Assembly: GCF_019175385.1 (NCBI RefSeq) | Contig: NC_083337.1 | Span: 161,771,713 to 161,835,712 of the forward strand | DNA: 64,000 bases | Reading direction: 5' to 3' | DNA from: Lycium barbarum | Taxonomy: Eukaryota; Streptophyta; Magnoliopsida; Solanales; Solanaceae | In this document: positions 35,468 through 49,697 of the stretch, piece by piece | Layout of the letters: the number at the start of each line of letters is the position of its first letter | Position numbering within the stretch: position 1 is the first letter of the stretch | The notes under the pieces: model-generated | Told to the model about the DNA's origin: nothing | Databases searched by the model: none | The model's input: only the letters and a program-made list of their open reading frames with translations | Translations under genes and position numbers: made by a program

Positions 35468-37988
35468 TGTCACACCCCATTTTAACCCGGAAGGTTAAAA
35501 TTAGAAGTACGACATATTGGAGATTCCTATTTTTTGTTTGTGTTAAGGAGTCGCCACCTAATTATTTATGGTGAATTAGGACACCTAAAGTTACTTAAAG
35601 TTATGTTTAAAGTTAGCTGTGTTTAAAGTCTGCGAAACTTAAGATTCTAGGTAAGGGTTCAATTAGTCTAAAGGGAAGGTATTAGGCACCCTTTAAGACC
35701 CATTAACAATGGTTAACCGACCGGACTTATGATTAATTAGGCTAAGGGTAAATATAGTATTATAAATGTTTGGGAAAGTTTTTTAAAGTAAAAGGTAATA
35801 GTGTTATTAGAAATAAGACATGTAAAATAATAAGTTGTATAAAAAAAATATGTCTATTGTTACTTTGTAAACACGACTTATAAAAGTTATTAATTTTTAA
35901 CGAAATGTAATAATAATGTTAAAATAATACTTGCAGAAAACGTAGTGATTTGATAAGAGTTTAATTATACATAAACCAAAAGAAATGGGATGAGTGATGT
36001 TTATATATATATATGGAGAAAAATGACTAAAATTTAAAAGAGTTATTTAATAAAAGTTTTAAAGGTTGTTTAGACAAATATGAATTTCAAGTGTTGGAAA
36101 GAAACTAAAGTGAAAGAGTTATTCGTTGAATTAGTTTGCCTTTTTATTCCTTAGATTAAGCTAATCGTTAGTGTAGGATTGGTGATGTTTTAAGTTTCTA
36201 ACAATAGTGAGCATAAATTATTATTCCTTTAGCCAAAGATGTAATCATGCTATCTTTAAAAAAATCAATTATTCAAATAAATGTTATAGGTACTATAAAT
36301 AGTTTTTAAAAAATAGAAATGAATGTAATTTGTGGACTTAACTACCCATTACTAAACTGAACCCTTTAATGTCCCTAAGGTTCGATCTTAATTAACAAAC
36401 AAAGATGTTAGTTATACAATACACATTAAATACACACAAAAAATAAAATGGAAGAGTAGCTATAATATAAATGGGCTCAGCCCACTTTCCGAAACTGCTG
36501 TGGTTTGTTGACCATCTGTTGGGCCTCGGCCCAGACCCCTTTTTTTGTTTGGCTGTGAATTGGATTGATAGGGAGAGAATTTCGTGTTGGGCTCTTAGCC
36601 CAATACCGAATGCGGAATATTCCTGTTTTGTGCGCAATGAACTGGGGCGTCGAGGCCTCGAATCTACTCTCGAACGCGACAAACTCGAAATCGATTAAGG
36701 AAAACTAAAGTTTCAACAGAGAATGAAAGTAAAATAGAGTAGTTGTTCGTTGTCTTTGTTGATTAAAACTTGTGTTTTTGTGGGATTTTCGTGGTTTTTG
36801 GTCTTGTTTGTCTAAAGTTGATTCGGCTTTTTTTTTGCCAATCCTCCCTCTCCCTAAACGATTCAACTCCCCTGTTTTTTTATAGAATGGGGAGAGAGAG
36901 GAGCGGTGTGAGGTAAGGAATGATGAAGGAAGGGAATCGGGGAAAGGGCACGGCGTGGTCGGAAAAAGGGAGGATGAGCGGCGGTGGTGGGGTGAGTGAG
37001 ACGAGGGAGATGAGGCGGAGAAAAGGGAGAGAAAAGTGGGGGACAAGGGCGAGTGGGGAGCGGAGAAGAAGGAGGGAAAGGGGGGTGAGTGGGAGCGGCG
37101 GCGAGGGAGCGGGAAAGGAGGAGAAGGGGAGAGGGAGATGAGCGGCGGAGGAGGAATGAGGGGAAAATGAAGGGGAAACCCTAAAAGGGTTTCCTTATTT
37201 TGCTGAAAATGAATTGGACCCGGTCCATTTGTGAACCGGGTCAAATTTTAGACTGGGTGTTTAAAAGAATGGACTAGTAAATTAAACATGGACTGATCTA
37301 AAAAATTGAGATAAAAATATGGTGTAGTCCAAAAGTATTAGGAATTAATCGAACTTTGATTTGGGGTCCGGTAAGTCAAAATACGGACTGAGTGCAAGAA
37401 ATAGTTTGGCTTCTAAATTTGAATAAGAGACACATTTTGATTAACGATGTACTAAGGGTGTCAGAATATCACCTGGTACGAAAAATGTGTAATTGTAAAA
37501 GACCCGGATAATAAAGTTATATCATGTTGCAATGACCGCGCAATAAAAAACGCTATCATTTAAATGTGCGAAATAAATGCGATGTGTATGCGGAAGTTGG
37601 TAGAACGTTGAGAAATGCAAGTTTCAATAATACTAAATAATAGTAGCAAATAAATAGCGGTAGTAATACTGCTAAATAGCAATGATAATGGTAATAATGA
37701 TAATGTTGATGATAATGGTGATAATAGATATAATAATAATGGTAAATAACAAACATTTGATAATTAAAAAATGATAATAATTAATAATAATAATAATAAA
37801 GATGATAGAAATTAATAAATAAAAATAATAACGATAAATAACAATTATTGATTATAACAAAATGATAATAAATTAATAATAATAACAATAATGGGATAAT
37901 AATAAAATAATAATGATAATAATAATAAGAAATGATAATGATGATTAATAATTGATAACAAATAACGCTGATAATAATGATTAGTAAT

Positions 37989-38020
<32 letters not shown>

Positions 38021-38258
38021 GAAATAACAAGAAATAATAATTAACGACAAAAAATGATAATTTAAGAATAATAATAATAATAATAACAATAATAATAATA
38101 ATGATAATAATAAACTGCAGAAGAATAAATAAAATGTGGGTGTTAATGAAAGACTAATAATTATAGTAAAACTTAAATGCATATTTTTAATTTCTCGAAA
38201 TACCAGAAGTATAAATAGGTATTTCGGAGGAGATGCGGGACAAAATTGGGTGTCAACA
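35468..38258 (-). repeat. LTR 1 of the array (3' LTR of the longer unit)
   Basis: 2791 bp. All open frames inside it (for example 36392-36682 and 36705-37244) recur at +8700 and +14230 with identical translations, and the rows I compared base by base were identical. It contains a polypurine stretch (about 36888-37160) and an AAT/GAT-rich low-complexity region (about 37680-38110) near its sense-strand 5' side. The encoded open frames are composition artefacts. Confidence 0.9.
36877..36884 (-). promoter_or_regulatory. Candidate LTR promoter TATA box (LTR 1; same at 45577-45584 and 51107-51114)
   Basis: TATAAAAA on the sense (-) strand, directly downstream in sense of the polypurine/polypyrimidine block. 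It would put transcription start near 36850 and give a U3 of about 1.4 kb and an R-U5 of about 1.4 kb. Motif and position only. Confidence 0.4.
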
Positions 38259-38271
38259 GATGCCCCTCTTC
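38259..38271 (-). other. Polypurine tract of the longer unit (copy at 46959-46971)
   Basis: GAAGAGGGGCATC on the - strand immediately precedes the LTR start TGTTGACACCC. This is the expected site of plus-strand priming in an LTR retrotransposon and it fixes the element's direction. Confidence 0.75.
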
Positions 38272-39290
38272 GACCGGAGGTGATGTAAGAATCTTCGGGC
38301 GAAGAAGTTGACGTAGTAGCCAATTTTGTTTGGACCGACGAGTATGAGTTTGTAAGAAAGTATGATTTAGGAAAAATTGATTGAAAATATTATGAGGGCC
38401 GAAGGAATTATGGAAAATTATGGCCGAATCTCAGTTTCGAGTTGCCTACATATCTCGGGTTGCACGAGAATTAGGCCATGTGTAGTTCGAAAGTTTTTGT
38501 GGATTCACAATCTTGCAGGGGGTTGTAGACAAGTGACGAGACGTTCAAGAATGGAACACGTGTTTATAGCCTCCTAATTATAAATGTGATGCACAACACA
38601 CCCATAAGTAGGACTCTACTAGACACGGTGTAAATTCTTCAAAGATGCCCCAGTGTTGAGTTATGGAAACACTGGGGATGTAGAAAGGAATATGAGATGG
38701 TGAGAAGAGTAGATTTAGTAGAGTTTTAGCGGAGGATGTGAAAGAGAAATTAACCTACGTATCACGTGTTTGTGGACATAGGCGGAATTGACTTCGAGAG
38801 TAGATTCGTGACCTTTGCTTGTGAGTTTGGTATTCCTCTTTAGCAAATTTGCCCCAGTTCACTGCGTAAGATAAAGTTCCACGTTGTGTTGCATCTCTGC
38901 TGGTTGTATTTTCTGCCAAAACTGAAATTCATGTCAGAATTAGTAATAGAGTTAAAAAATGTAAAACTATAAAGAGTGTAAATGATAGTAAATATGATTG
39001 GGGGAATGAAAAATGAAGCCGTGTGGCCAATGTTCTCTCTGGTTGTCTTCAGGGACTTGAATGAATGTGTGATGCGTATGCTGAGGATGTAATAAGGTCT
39101 CTAGTTGCGGTTGGAGATGATAGTAGTAAGGCCTCCGACTGTCTTCCGGGACTCGATGATGTCTGCGAAATTTAAGGTAAATTCGTTAAAGTAGGTAAAG
39201 TAGATGATGAAATAAAGAAATAAAGTAAGGAGTAAAGCAAGTGTATAGCCGCTTGGCTTATGCAGATGAGGCCGTGTAGCCATGCGATGT

Positions 39291-39610
39291 CTCCGGTTGT
39301 CTTCGGGGACTTGATGCTGTGTCTCCGGTTGTCTTCGGGGACTTGATGTTGTGTCTCCGGTTGTCTTCGGGGACTGGATGTTGTGTCTCCGGTTGTCTTC
39401 GGGGACTTGATGCTGTGTCTCCGGTTGTCTTCGGGGACTTGATGTTGTGTCTCCGGTTGTCTTCGGGGACTGGATGCTGTGTCTCCGGTTGTCTTCGGGG
39501 ACTGGATGTTGTGCCTCCGGTTGTCTTCGGGGACTTGATGCTGTGTCTCCGGTTGTCTTCGGGGACTTGATGATGTGTCTCCGGTTGTCTTCGGGGACTT
39601 GATGATATTC
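39291..39610 (-). repeat. 32-bp minisatellite, first array (about 10 units)
   Basis: CTCCGGTTGTCTTCGGGGAC followed by TTGATGCTGTGT-like text recurs at 39291, 39323, 39355, 39387 and on, at exactly 32 bp. All three - strand frames stay open through it because the unit lacks stops, which explains the long but meaningless repeats in the translations. An identical array is at 47991-48310. Confidence 0.9.
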
Positions 39611-39689
39611 CTGTAAAGTTCAAGGTAAATCGTTAAAGTTGATGATGTGTAGCCGTCTGGCTTATGCATATGAGGCAGTATAGCCAAGT

Positions 39690-39905
39690 GATGCCCGGTT
39701 GTCTTCGGGACTTGATGATGCATCTCCGGTTGTCTTCAGAGATTTGATGATGCGTCTCCGGTTGTCTTCGGGGACTTGATGATACATCTCCGGTTGTCTT
39801 CAGAGATTTGATGACGTGTCTCCGGTTGTCTTCGGGGACTTGATGATACTTCTCCGGTTGTCTTCAGAGATTTGATGATGTGTCTCCGGTTGTCTTCGGG
39901 GACTT
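39690..39905 (-). repeat. 32-bp minisatellite, second array with 64-bp higher-order period
   Basis: Here units with TCTTCGGGGACTTGATGATA alternate with units carrying TCTTCAGAGATTTGATGA, so the true period is 64 bp. A copy is at 48390-48605. About 80 bp of unrelated sequence separates it from the first array. Confidence 0.85.
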
Positions 39906-40484
39906 GATAATAATTCCTGCAAAGTTCAGAGTAAAATGGTTAAAGCTGGTAAAGTATATGATAAAGTAATTGGTAAAGTATGGAGCAAAGCGGTAGAATA
40001 GCCGTTTGGCTTATGATGTTGATGGTATCGTGACAGGCTGAACTAATGACGTGCGATCCTGATTTAATTCGCCTCCAACTTCGTCAACCTACAAAACAGG
40101 TATATAAAGTCATAAAGTGATTGTGATAAAAATAAAAATTAAAGATAGAGTTAGAAATAAAGCCGTTTGGCCTTTTAGGCAAGGCCATATTAAGCCAGAT
40201 GATGCTTTTCTGCCATGATTGATAGACTTGACTGTTGATCTCGCGGTCTTAAGTTCCTGCACTCAAAGAAAAATTCTTAGTTTGGGAGGGGGAAGTTGAT
40301 TCGTGTTGACTCGAAGCTTGACGTGGTTGGCGCTCCATTAGTCTTGTTTGTTTGGATCTTGTGATCTCCGTTCAAGCCTCAGTAGGTGAACAGTAGTGAA
40401 ACAATTGCAAGAAAGTATTTGATTTGAATGGTAGGTATGTAGGTATATGTATAAGGAAATGTGACTATATGTATATAAGTTGTG

Positions 40485-40486
<2 letters not shown>

Positions 40487-40512
<26 letters not shown>
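40487..40512. repeat. (AT)13 microsatellite in internal region 1
   Basis: 26 nt of AT. The same position in internal region 2 has 128 nt. Flanking bases are identical. Confidence 0.9.
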
Positions 40513-40515
<3 letters not shown>

Positions 40516-40739
40516 AATGTATGTATCTAAGGAAAGATATATTTGTATGTAATGAAAGATATATGTGTAAATATATGTATGTAAGTTGTAAAATATTTCT
40601 GCCAACTTCAGATTGTGACACTTCCAAAGTGATCGATCTATAATACTTCCGGTCTGGTAGCCTTAATCTTGTCGATGTCCAACTGTTCTTTTGTCTATAT
40701 CTTTTCAAAATATGCCCCAGTTTCGGGTTCAAAAGGGTA

Positions 40740-41239
40740 TGCTAAACTTATGTTGTGGTGTGACCGAACCTTGTATAGGTTGCCTACGTATCCGCCAAGG
40801 AATCAGGTCAGAGCGTAGTTCATGAAACATAAAATGGTCTGAAGTTTTCTAATAAAGGGACCGAACCCGATGTGGATTGCCTACGTATCCCACCAAGGGA
40901 ATCAGGTCAGCGTAGTTCTGTTATATAAACGGTAAAAGGTTTGTTGGATTTTTATCTAAGTGCGACGGATCTGTATGTTGATAGTCTACGAATCTTGCCA
41001 AGGGAATCAGGCCCTGTATGGTTTTCTTTGTGTAATAATTTTAGATTTTCTGTTATAACGCAACCGAACCCTATGTGGGCTGCCTACGTATCCCACCTCG
41101 GGAATCAGGTCGGAACGTAGTTCGTAAGCATGCAAATGGGAAAAAATCTAACCTGGTATGACCGAGTCCCTATGTGGGCTGCCTAAGTATCCCCCATGGG
41201 AATCAGGTCAGAACGTAGTTCGTATGCATAAGATATTTT

Positions 41240-41282
<43 letters not shown>

Positions 41283-41350
41283 TAAAGCAACCGAACCCTA
41301 TGTAGGCTGCCTACGTATCCCCCATGGGAATCAGGTCAGCGTAGTTCGTA
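40740..41350 (-). repeat. Degenerate direct repeats around GGATACGTAGGCAGCC
   Basis: On +, the phrase GCCTACGTATCC(C/G)CC followed by GGGAATCAGGTCAG and CGTAGTTC recurs at about 40780, 40880, 41080, 41180 and 41310. Each is preceded by ACCGAACC(C)TATGTGG. A 45-nt or so poly(T) run (about 41238-41280) separates the last two. Such repeats are typical of the region before the 3' LTR in Tat-lineage elements. Confidence 0.75.
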
Positions 41351-41730
41351 TATAGTTGTTAAAGGAAAGGTTGCAAGCTAGTTTGTTTTACCTAATGTCG
41401 TCCTTTGATCTCTTCTTGGATTGCTAGCTTTTAGTCTTATGTCATCACCTATCGACTATTTCGATTCTTTTGAGCGGAATCTTGTCTTGTCCCCTAGTTT
41501 CTTTGTTACTCTCTCGGGATGTATGTTGTTTATTTATTCATTTCATGTCACAATCGTAGAGTTAGCAGATTTGATAATTATAGTAGAAAATAACAATAAC
41601 AGATGATTAAGGAAAATTAGAAATGCATTCATAGTTTTCACGATTAAGTTTCAAAAAGATGAAGCAAAGCAAACAAAAGTTTTGAGCATGATTCAAGCCT
41701 TTAAAAATAAAAGTTCACTACATGTTCAGT

Positions 41731-43006
41731 CTACCAAGACTCCTGGAGAATCAGGGACGGAGTACAAGTCCAGTTCTTCAGAGTCTCTCCTGGTTCTGCA
41801 CCCTGGATGGTTGGTGTCTCAGTAGTTTTAGCAGCAATCTTCACTGGCACTTGTTTTTGGATCATCCCCACAGGCGCAACGAACGTTGATGACATGCCTC
41901 TCTCCATCTTTCCCAATTGGCGCAACGACCTCCTTCCGATTCTTAACCTTTCGATAATTATCATGTTCACGTTGGCGTTTTCGTGAGTAGGCAAATGGAT
42001 GGGGATCCATATCGGGTCGAGCTCCAGTGAGCTGGATCGCTCCTTCCTTAATCAAGGTTTCGATTTTGTTTTTGAGGCCATAGCAATCCTCAGTGGCATG
42101 CCCAGGAACTCCAAAATGATATGCACAATGCTTGGAACTATCAAACCATTTTGGGATAGGCTCGGGAATTTTTCCTTCAATCGGTTGTATTATGCCTGCT
42201 GCCTTCAGTCTTTCAAATAGTTGAGCCAAAGGTTCAGCAAACCGAGTATAATTACGGGTGTTTTTTATGACAGGATTTGGACGGACTTTATGTGTGGTAT
42301 GTGGTCGATTTTGGTAAGTGGGAGCTTGGACAAGTGGGTTTTGATAGTGAGGTGCTCGAGGTTGGCAATAGTTTGCTTGGGTGTTGTAGACAGGGTAATG
42401 GAATAGTGGAACTTGGTAGGGTTTGGCGTAGTGGTAAGGATAGAAAGGCTGTTGTGGATGGTCAGAGTATGTAATGGCTTGTTTTAGAGGAGTAATTGTA
42501 GGTGGTGGGTTAGTGTTGATGGGTAAAGGAATGTAAGGAGTATGACCTAGTGATTGGTTTGGTGAGTTGGGTGGTGGATCAGGAGTAGCATGGGTAGTGT
42601 AGGTTGGAGGTAAGTTGTTGTGGGTAGGTATAGTGTTTTGCGGAGGAAAATGTTCAGGGGCTGGAGATTCGAGTGATGGGAAACGAGGTGGTTCTGGTGT
42701 AGTATTTGTAGGTTCAGAGGGTGGACTTTGGAGTGTGATGGATAAATTTGTCAAGTCCCTAACCCGATTTAGTTCTCCACGTAGATTCTCAATTTCTTGA
42801 GTCAGGCGGGCGATATGTTCATCCCGTTGAATAGCAGTTCTGTGTTCGGAAGTCTCGGGCGGATCGCTAGAGATCACAATGTTTTCCACACCAGTTGAAA
42901 TAGATGCGGCTGGATCAGACGTAATATTTGCCTTTCCTTGAACAACCCAGCTGCGTTGAGGTAACGATGATGTCTTTGACCTTGTGATGTAAGGGTGGTC
43001 GGCCAT
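41731..43006 (-). pseudogene. Shrunken gag-like gene of the Ogre/Tat element, frameshifted near its end
   Basis: A 392-codon frame (43006 to 41828) joins a Gag N-terminal part (ITRSKTSSLPQRSWVVQ, coiled EHIARLTQEIENLRGELNRV, then a Pro-rich region) to a Gag C-terminal part. The latter has a zinc-knuckle-like CAYHFGVPGHATEDC (C, H, H, C) and LKNKIETLIKEGAIQL. The central retrotransposon-gag domain is absent. Near 41900 the useful frame shifts: a second - frame (41994 to 41731) carries VAPVGMIQKQVPVKIAAKTT and NWTCTPSLILQESW, the usual end of this family's Gag. The product, if made, would lack the capsid-assembly core. It is likely a deletion derivative moved in trans by a full-length relative. 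Confidence 0.75.
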
Positions 43007-44146
43007 CGAGTGTCAACACGAATCAACTCTCTTTTTGGAATAAGATAAAAGAAACATACAGTATAAACGATGTTAGTTTCACGAACATATCTAGGTAAAG
43101 TCATGATCACGTAAAGTCAAGTAAGGCATGTAGCAAATAATTTATCAAAGAGAGTCAAACACGTTGTCAAACAGATGTAAACGATTATATAAAAAAAAAT
43201 AAAAAAAAAATAAAAATAACGCGTCCTAATATGCATGTGACCTCTTTGTGCCAGAGGTAGGCCTAACGTTTGTTTGAAGGGTAAAGTGTGTCATAATATG
43301 TCATCCTGTTGCTTTGATTAATTAAACGGATTCTATTTCCCCAAAATAAAGTACAAAAAATTGTGTAACATTTATTACATATCAAATGAATACAACAAGA
43401 AGTGTTTCCTAATCTAAGTAAAGTAAATAAAATTTCTGTGCCTAACTTCTAGTTTCTATTTTTGATGTCCTTGATCTTCATCATTTGTTGTACTCCAATG
43501 CAAATCCATACCTGTCATAGAAACGTTAATCATCCTTCCCTCCTAAAGTTTAATTAATTAAAGCAAATAGTCAATATTTAGGCACAGTTATCCTTCAAAC
43601 ATGCACATAAAGTATGATTGGTGTCACTTGGGGTCGTGAACCCGCTTGGACGTTTGGGTAAAGTCATCTAATGGATTTAATACACCAAGAGTATTAAACC
43701 TCCTAGGTCATGAAATGTATGCTCTTAATAAAGGGTGTTGGTTTAGCTCTATCTTAGGCTGACTAAGAGTTGGCTTCCTATGACACAAGGTTCTCCCAAG
43801 CGGACAACTTGGGAGTGGAAAGTCTGTGGCCGTCGACTGCACCGCTGATCGACTAAATCCACAAGATCAATCCAACTAAAGGGGAAATTTAGTAGTGAAC
43901 GGGCGCGAACCGCGAAGCCGTTTTGAGTGTGTGAATATGTGCGAGTTTTCCAGGAGTGGAAGAAATATGAACGGAATGACAGTTTATCAAAGCAGTAACA
44001 CATAAACAGTTTATATCAAACAAACAGTTTATATCAAGCAAACAATTAATAGCATGTAAAAAACAGTTAACAAACAAATAAAGTAATTAAAATAAACACA
44101 CAAAACCTATTTAAACTAAGTCCGTTATGGTTAGAACCTAAGTGAT

Positions 44147-44165
44147 TCCCCAGCGGAGTCGCCAA
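44147..44165 (-). other. Primer binding site of the longer unit
   Basis: TTGGCGACTCCGCTGGGGA on -, two bases after the 5' LTR end (GC spacer). The + strand reads as a tRNA 3' end (GATTCCCCAGCGGAGTCG, then CCA). Ogre elements are described as using tRNA-Arg; the exact tRNA here needs a database match. Confidence 0.8.
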
Positions 44166-44167
44166 GC

Positions 44168-46688
44168 TGTCACACCCCATTTTAACCCGGAAGGTTAAAA
44201 TTAGAAGTACGACATATTGGAGATTCCTATTTTTTGTTTGTGTTAAGGAGTCGCCACCTAATTATTTATGGTGAATTAGGACACCTAAAGTTACTTAAAG
44301 TTATGTTTAAAGTTAGCTGTGTTTAAAGTCTGCGAAACTTAAGATTCTAGGTAAGGGTTCAATTAGTCTAAAGGGAAGGTATTAGGCACCCTTTAAGACC
44401 CATTAACAATGGTTAACCGACCGGACTTATGATTAATTAGGCTAAGGGTAAATATAGTATTATAAATGTTTGGGAAAGTTTTTTAAAGTAAAAGGTAATA
44501 GTGTTATTAGAAATAAGACATGTAAAATAATAAGTTGTATAAAAAAAATATGTCTATTGTTACTTTGTAAACACGACTTATAAAAGTTATTAATTTTTAA
44601 CGAAATGTAATAATAATGTTAAAATAATACTTGCAGAAAACGTAGTGATTTGATAAGAGTTTAATTATACATAAACCAAAAGAAATGGGATGAGTGATGT
44701 TTATATATATATATGGAGAAAAATGACTAAAATTTAAAAGAGTTATTTAATAAAAGTTTTAAAGGTTGTTTAGACAAATATGAATTTCAAGTGTTGGAAA
44801 GAAACTAAAGTGAAAGAGTTATTCGTTGAATTAGTTTGCCTTTTTATTCCTTAGATTAAGCTAATCGTTAGTGTAGGATTGGTGATGTTTTAAGTTTCTA
44901 ACAATAGTGAGCATAAATTATTATTCCTTTAGCCAAAGATGTAATCATGCTATCTTTAAAAAAATCAATTATTCAAATAAATGTTATAGGTACTATAAAT
45001 AGTTTTTAAAAAATAGAAATGAATGTAATTTGTGGACTTAACTACCCATTACTAAACTGAACCCTTTAATGTCCCTAAGGTTCGATCTTAATTAACAAAC
45101 AAAGATGTTAGTTATACAATACACATTAAATACACACAAAAAATAAAATGGAAGAGTAGCTATAATATAAATGGGCTCAGCCCACTTTCCGAAACTGCTG
45201 TGGTTTGTTGACCATCTGTTGGGCCTCGGCCCAGACCCCTTTTTTTGTTTGGCTGTGAATTGGATTGATAGGGAGAGAATTTCGTGTTGGGCTCTTAGCC
45301 CAATACCGAATGCGGAATATTCCTGTTTTGTGCGCAATGAACTGGGGCGTCGAGGCCTCGAATCTACTCTCGAACGCGACAAACTCGAAATCGATTAAGG
45401 AAAACTAAAGTTTCAACAGAGAATGAAAGTAAAATAGAGTAGTTGTTCGTTGTCTTTGTTGATTAAAACTTGTGTTTTTGTGGGATTTTCGTGGTTTTTG
45501 GTCTTGTTTGTCTAAAGTTGATTCGGCTTTTTTTTTGCCAATCCTCCCTCTCCCTAAACGATTCAACTCCCCTGTTTTTTTATAGAATGGGGAGAGAGAG
45601 GAGCGGTGTGAGGTAAGGAATGATGAAGGAAGGGAATCGGGGAAAGGGCACGGCGTGGTCGGAAAAAGGGAGGATGAGCGGCGGTGGTGGGGTGAGTGAG
45701 ACGAGGGAGATGAGGCGGAGAAAAGGGAGAGAAAAGTGGGGGACAAGGGCGAGTGGGGAGCGGAGAAGAAGGAGGGAAAGGGGGGTGAGTGGGAGCGGCG
45801 GCGAGGGAGCGGGAAAGGAGGAGAAGGGGAGAGGGAGATGAGCGGCGGAGGAGGAATGAGGGGAAAATGAAGGGGAAACCCTAAAAGGGTTTCCTTATTT
45901 TGCTGAAAATGAATTGGACCCGGTCCATTTGTGAACCGGGTCAAATTTTAGACTGGGTGTTTAAAAGAATGGACTAGTAAATTAAACATGGACTGATCTA
46001 AAAAATTGAGATAAAAATATGGTGTAGTCCAAAAGTATTAGGAATTAATCGAACTTTGATTTGGGGTCCGGTAAGTCAAAATACGGACTGAGTGCAAGAA
46101 ATAGTTTGGCTTCTAAATTTGAATAAGAGACACATTTTGATTAACGATGTACTAAGGGTGTCAGAATATCACCTGGTACGAAAAATGTGTAATTGTAAAA
46201 GACCCGGATAATAAAGTTATATCATGTTGCAATGACCGCGCAATAAAAAACGCTATCATTTAAATGTGCGAAATAAATGCGATGTGTATGCGGAAGTTGG
46301 TAGAACGTTGAGAAATGCAAGTTTCAATAATACTAAATAATAGTAGCAAATAAATAGCGGTAGTAATACTGCTAAATAGCAATGATAATGGTAATAATGA
46401 TAATGTTGATGATAATGGTGATAATAGATATAATAATAATGGTAAATAACAAACATTTGATAATTAAAAAATGATAATAATTAATAATAATAATAATAAA
46501 GATGATAGAAATTAATAAATAAAAATAATAACGATAAATAACAATTATTGATTATAACAAAATGATAATAAATTAATAATAATAACAATAATGGGATAAT
46601 AATAAAATAATAATGATAATAATAATAAGAAATGATAATGATGATTAATAATTGATAACAAATAACGCTGATAATAATGATTAGTAAT

Positions 46689-46720
<32 letters not shown>

Positions 46721-46958
46721 GAAATAACAAGAAATAATAATTAACGACAAAAAATGATAATTTAAGAATAATAATAATAATAATAACAATAATAATAATA
46801 ATGATAATAATAAACTGCAGAAGAATAAATAAAATGTGGGTGTTAATGAAAGACTAATAATTATAGTAAAACTTAAATGCATATTTTTAATTTCTCGAAA
46901 TACCAGAAGTATAAATAGGTATTTCGGAGGAGATGCGGGACAAAATTGGGTGTCAACA
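44168..46958 (-). repeat. LTR 2 of the array (shared middle LTR)
   Basis: 2791 bp and apparently identical to LTR 1. It serves as 5' LTR for internal region 1 and 3' LTR for internal region 2. There is no target duplication at its edges; it runs straight into GCTTGGCGACTCC on one side and the polypurine tract on the other. Confidence 0.9.

Positions 46959-49697
<2,739 letters not shown>

Larger units (their letters stand above)
38259..44167 (-). mobile_element. Internal region 1 (5909 bp): gag-like remnant plus long repeat-rich 3' region
   Basis: In sense order: primer site (44147-44165), about 1.1 kb leader, a gag-like frame (43006 to 41731), then about 3.4 kb without coding sequence. The latter holds poly(T), GGATACGTAGGCAGCC-type repeats (40740-41350), an AT microsatellite and a 32-bp minisatellite. 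Ogre elements are known for long 3' regions with tandem repeats. All of pol is missing. Confidence 0.85.

Noticed and set aside
36392..37244. Open frames of 96 and 179 codons repeated three times
   Set aside because: They lie wholly inside the LTRs. The Pro/Ser-rich 179-codon frame comes from a polypurine/polypyrimidine block, and neither resembles a known protein.
39291..39610. Regular repeats resembling a CRISPR array
   Set aside because: The units are contiguous with no unique spacers, the DNA is plant nuclear, and no cas gene is present.
39172..39723. Long open frames on both strands reading as repeated SPKTTGDTAS-type protein
   Set aside because: They are translations of a 32-bp minisatellite that lacks stop codons in any - frame. 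The frame rotates every unit, and several frames are open at once. No start context, splice site or domain supports a protein.
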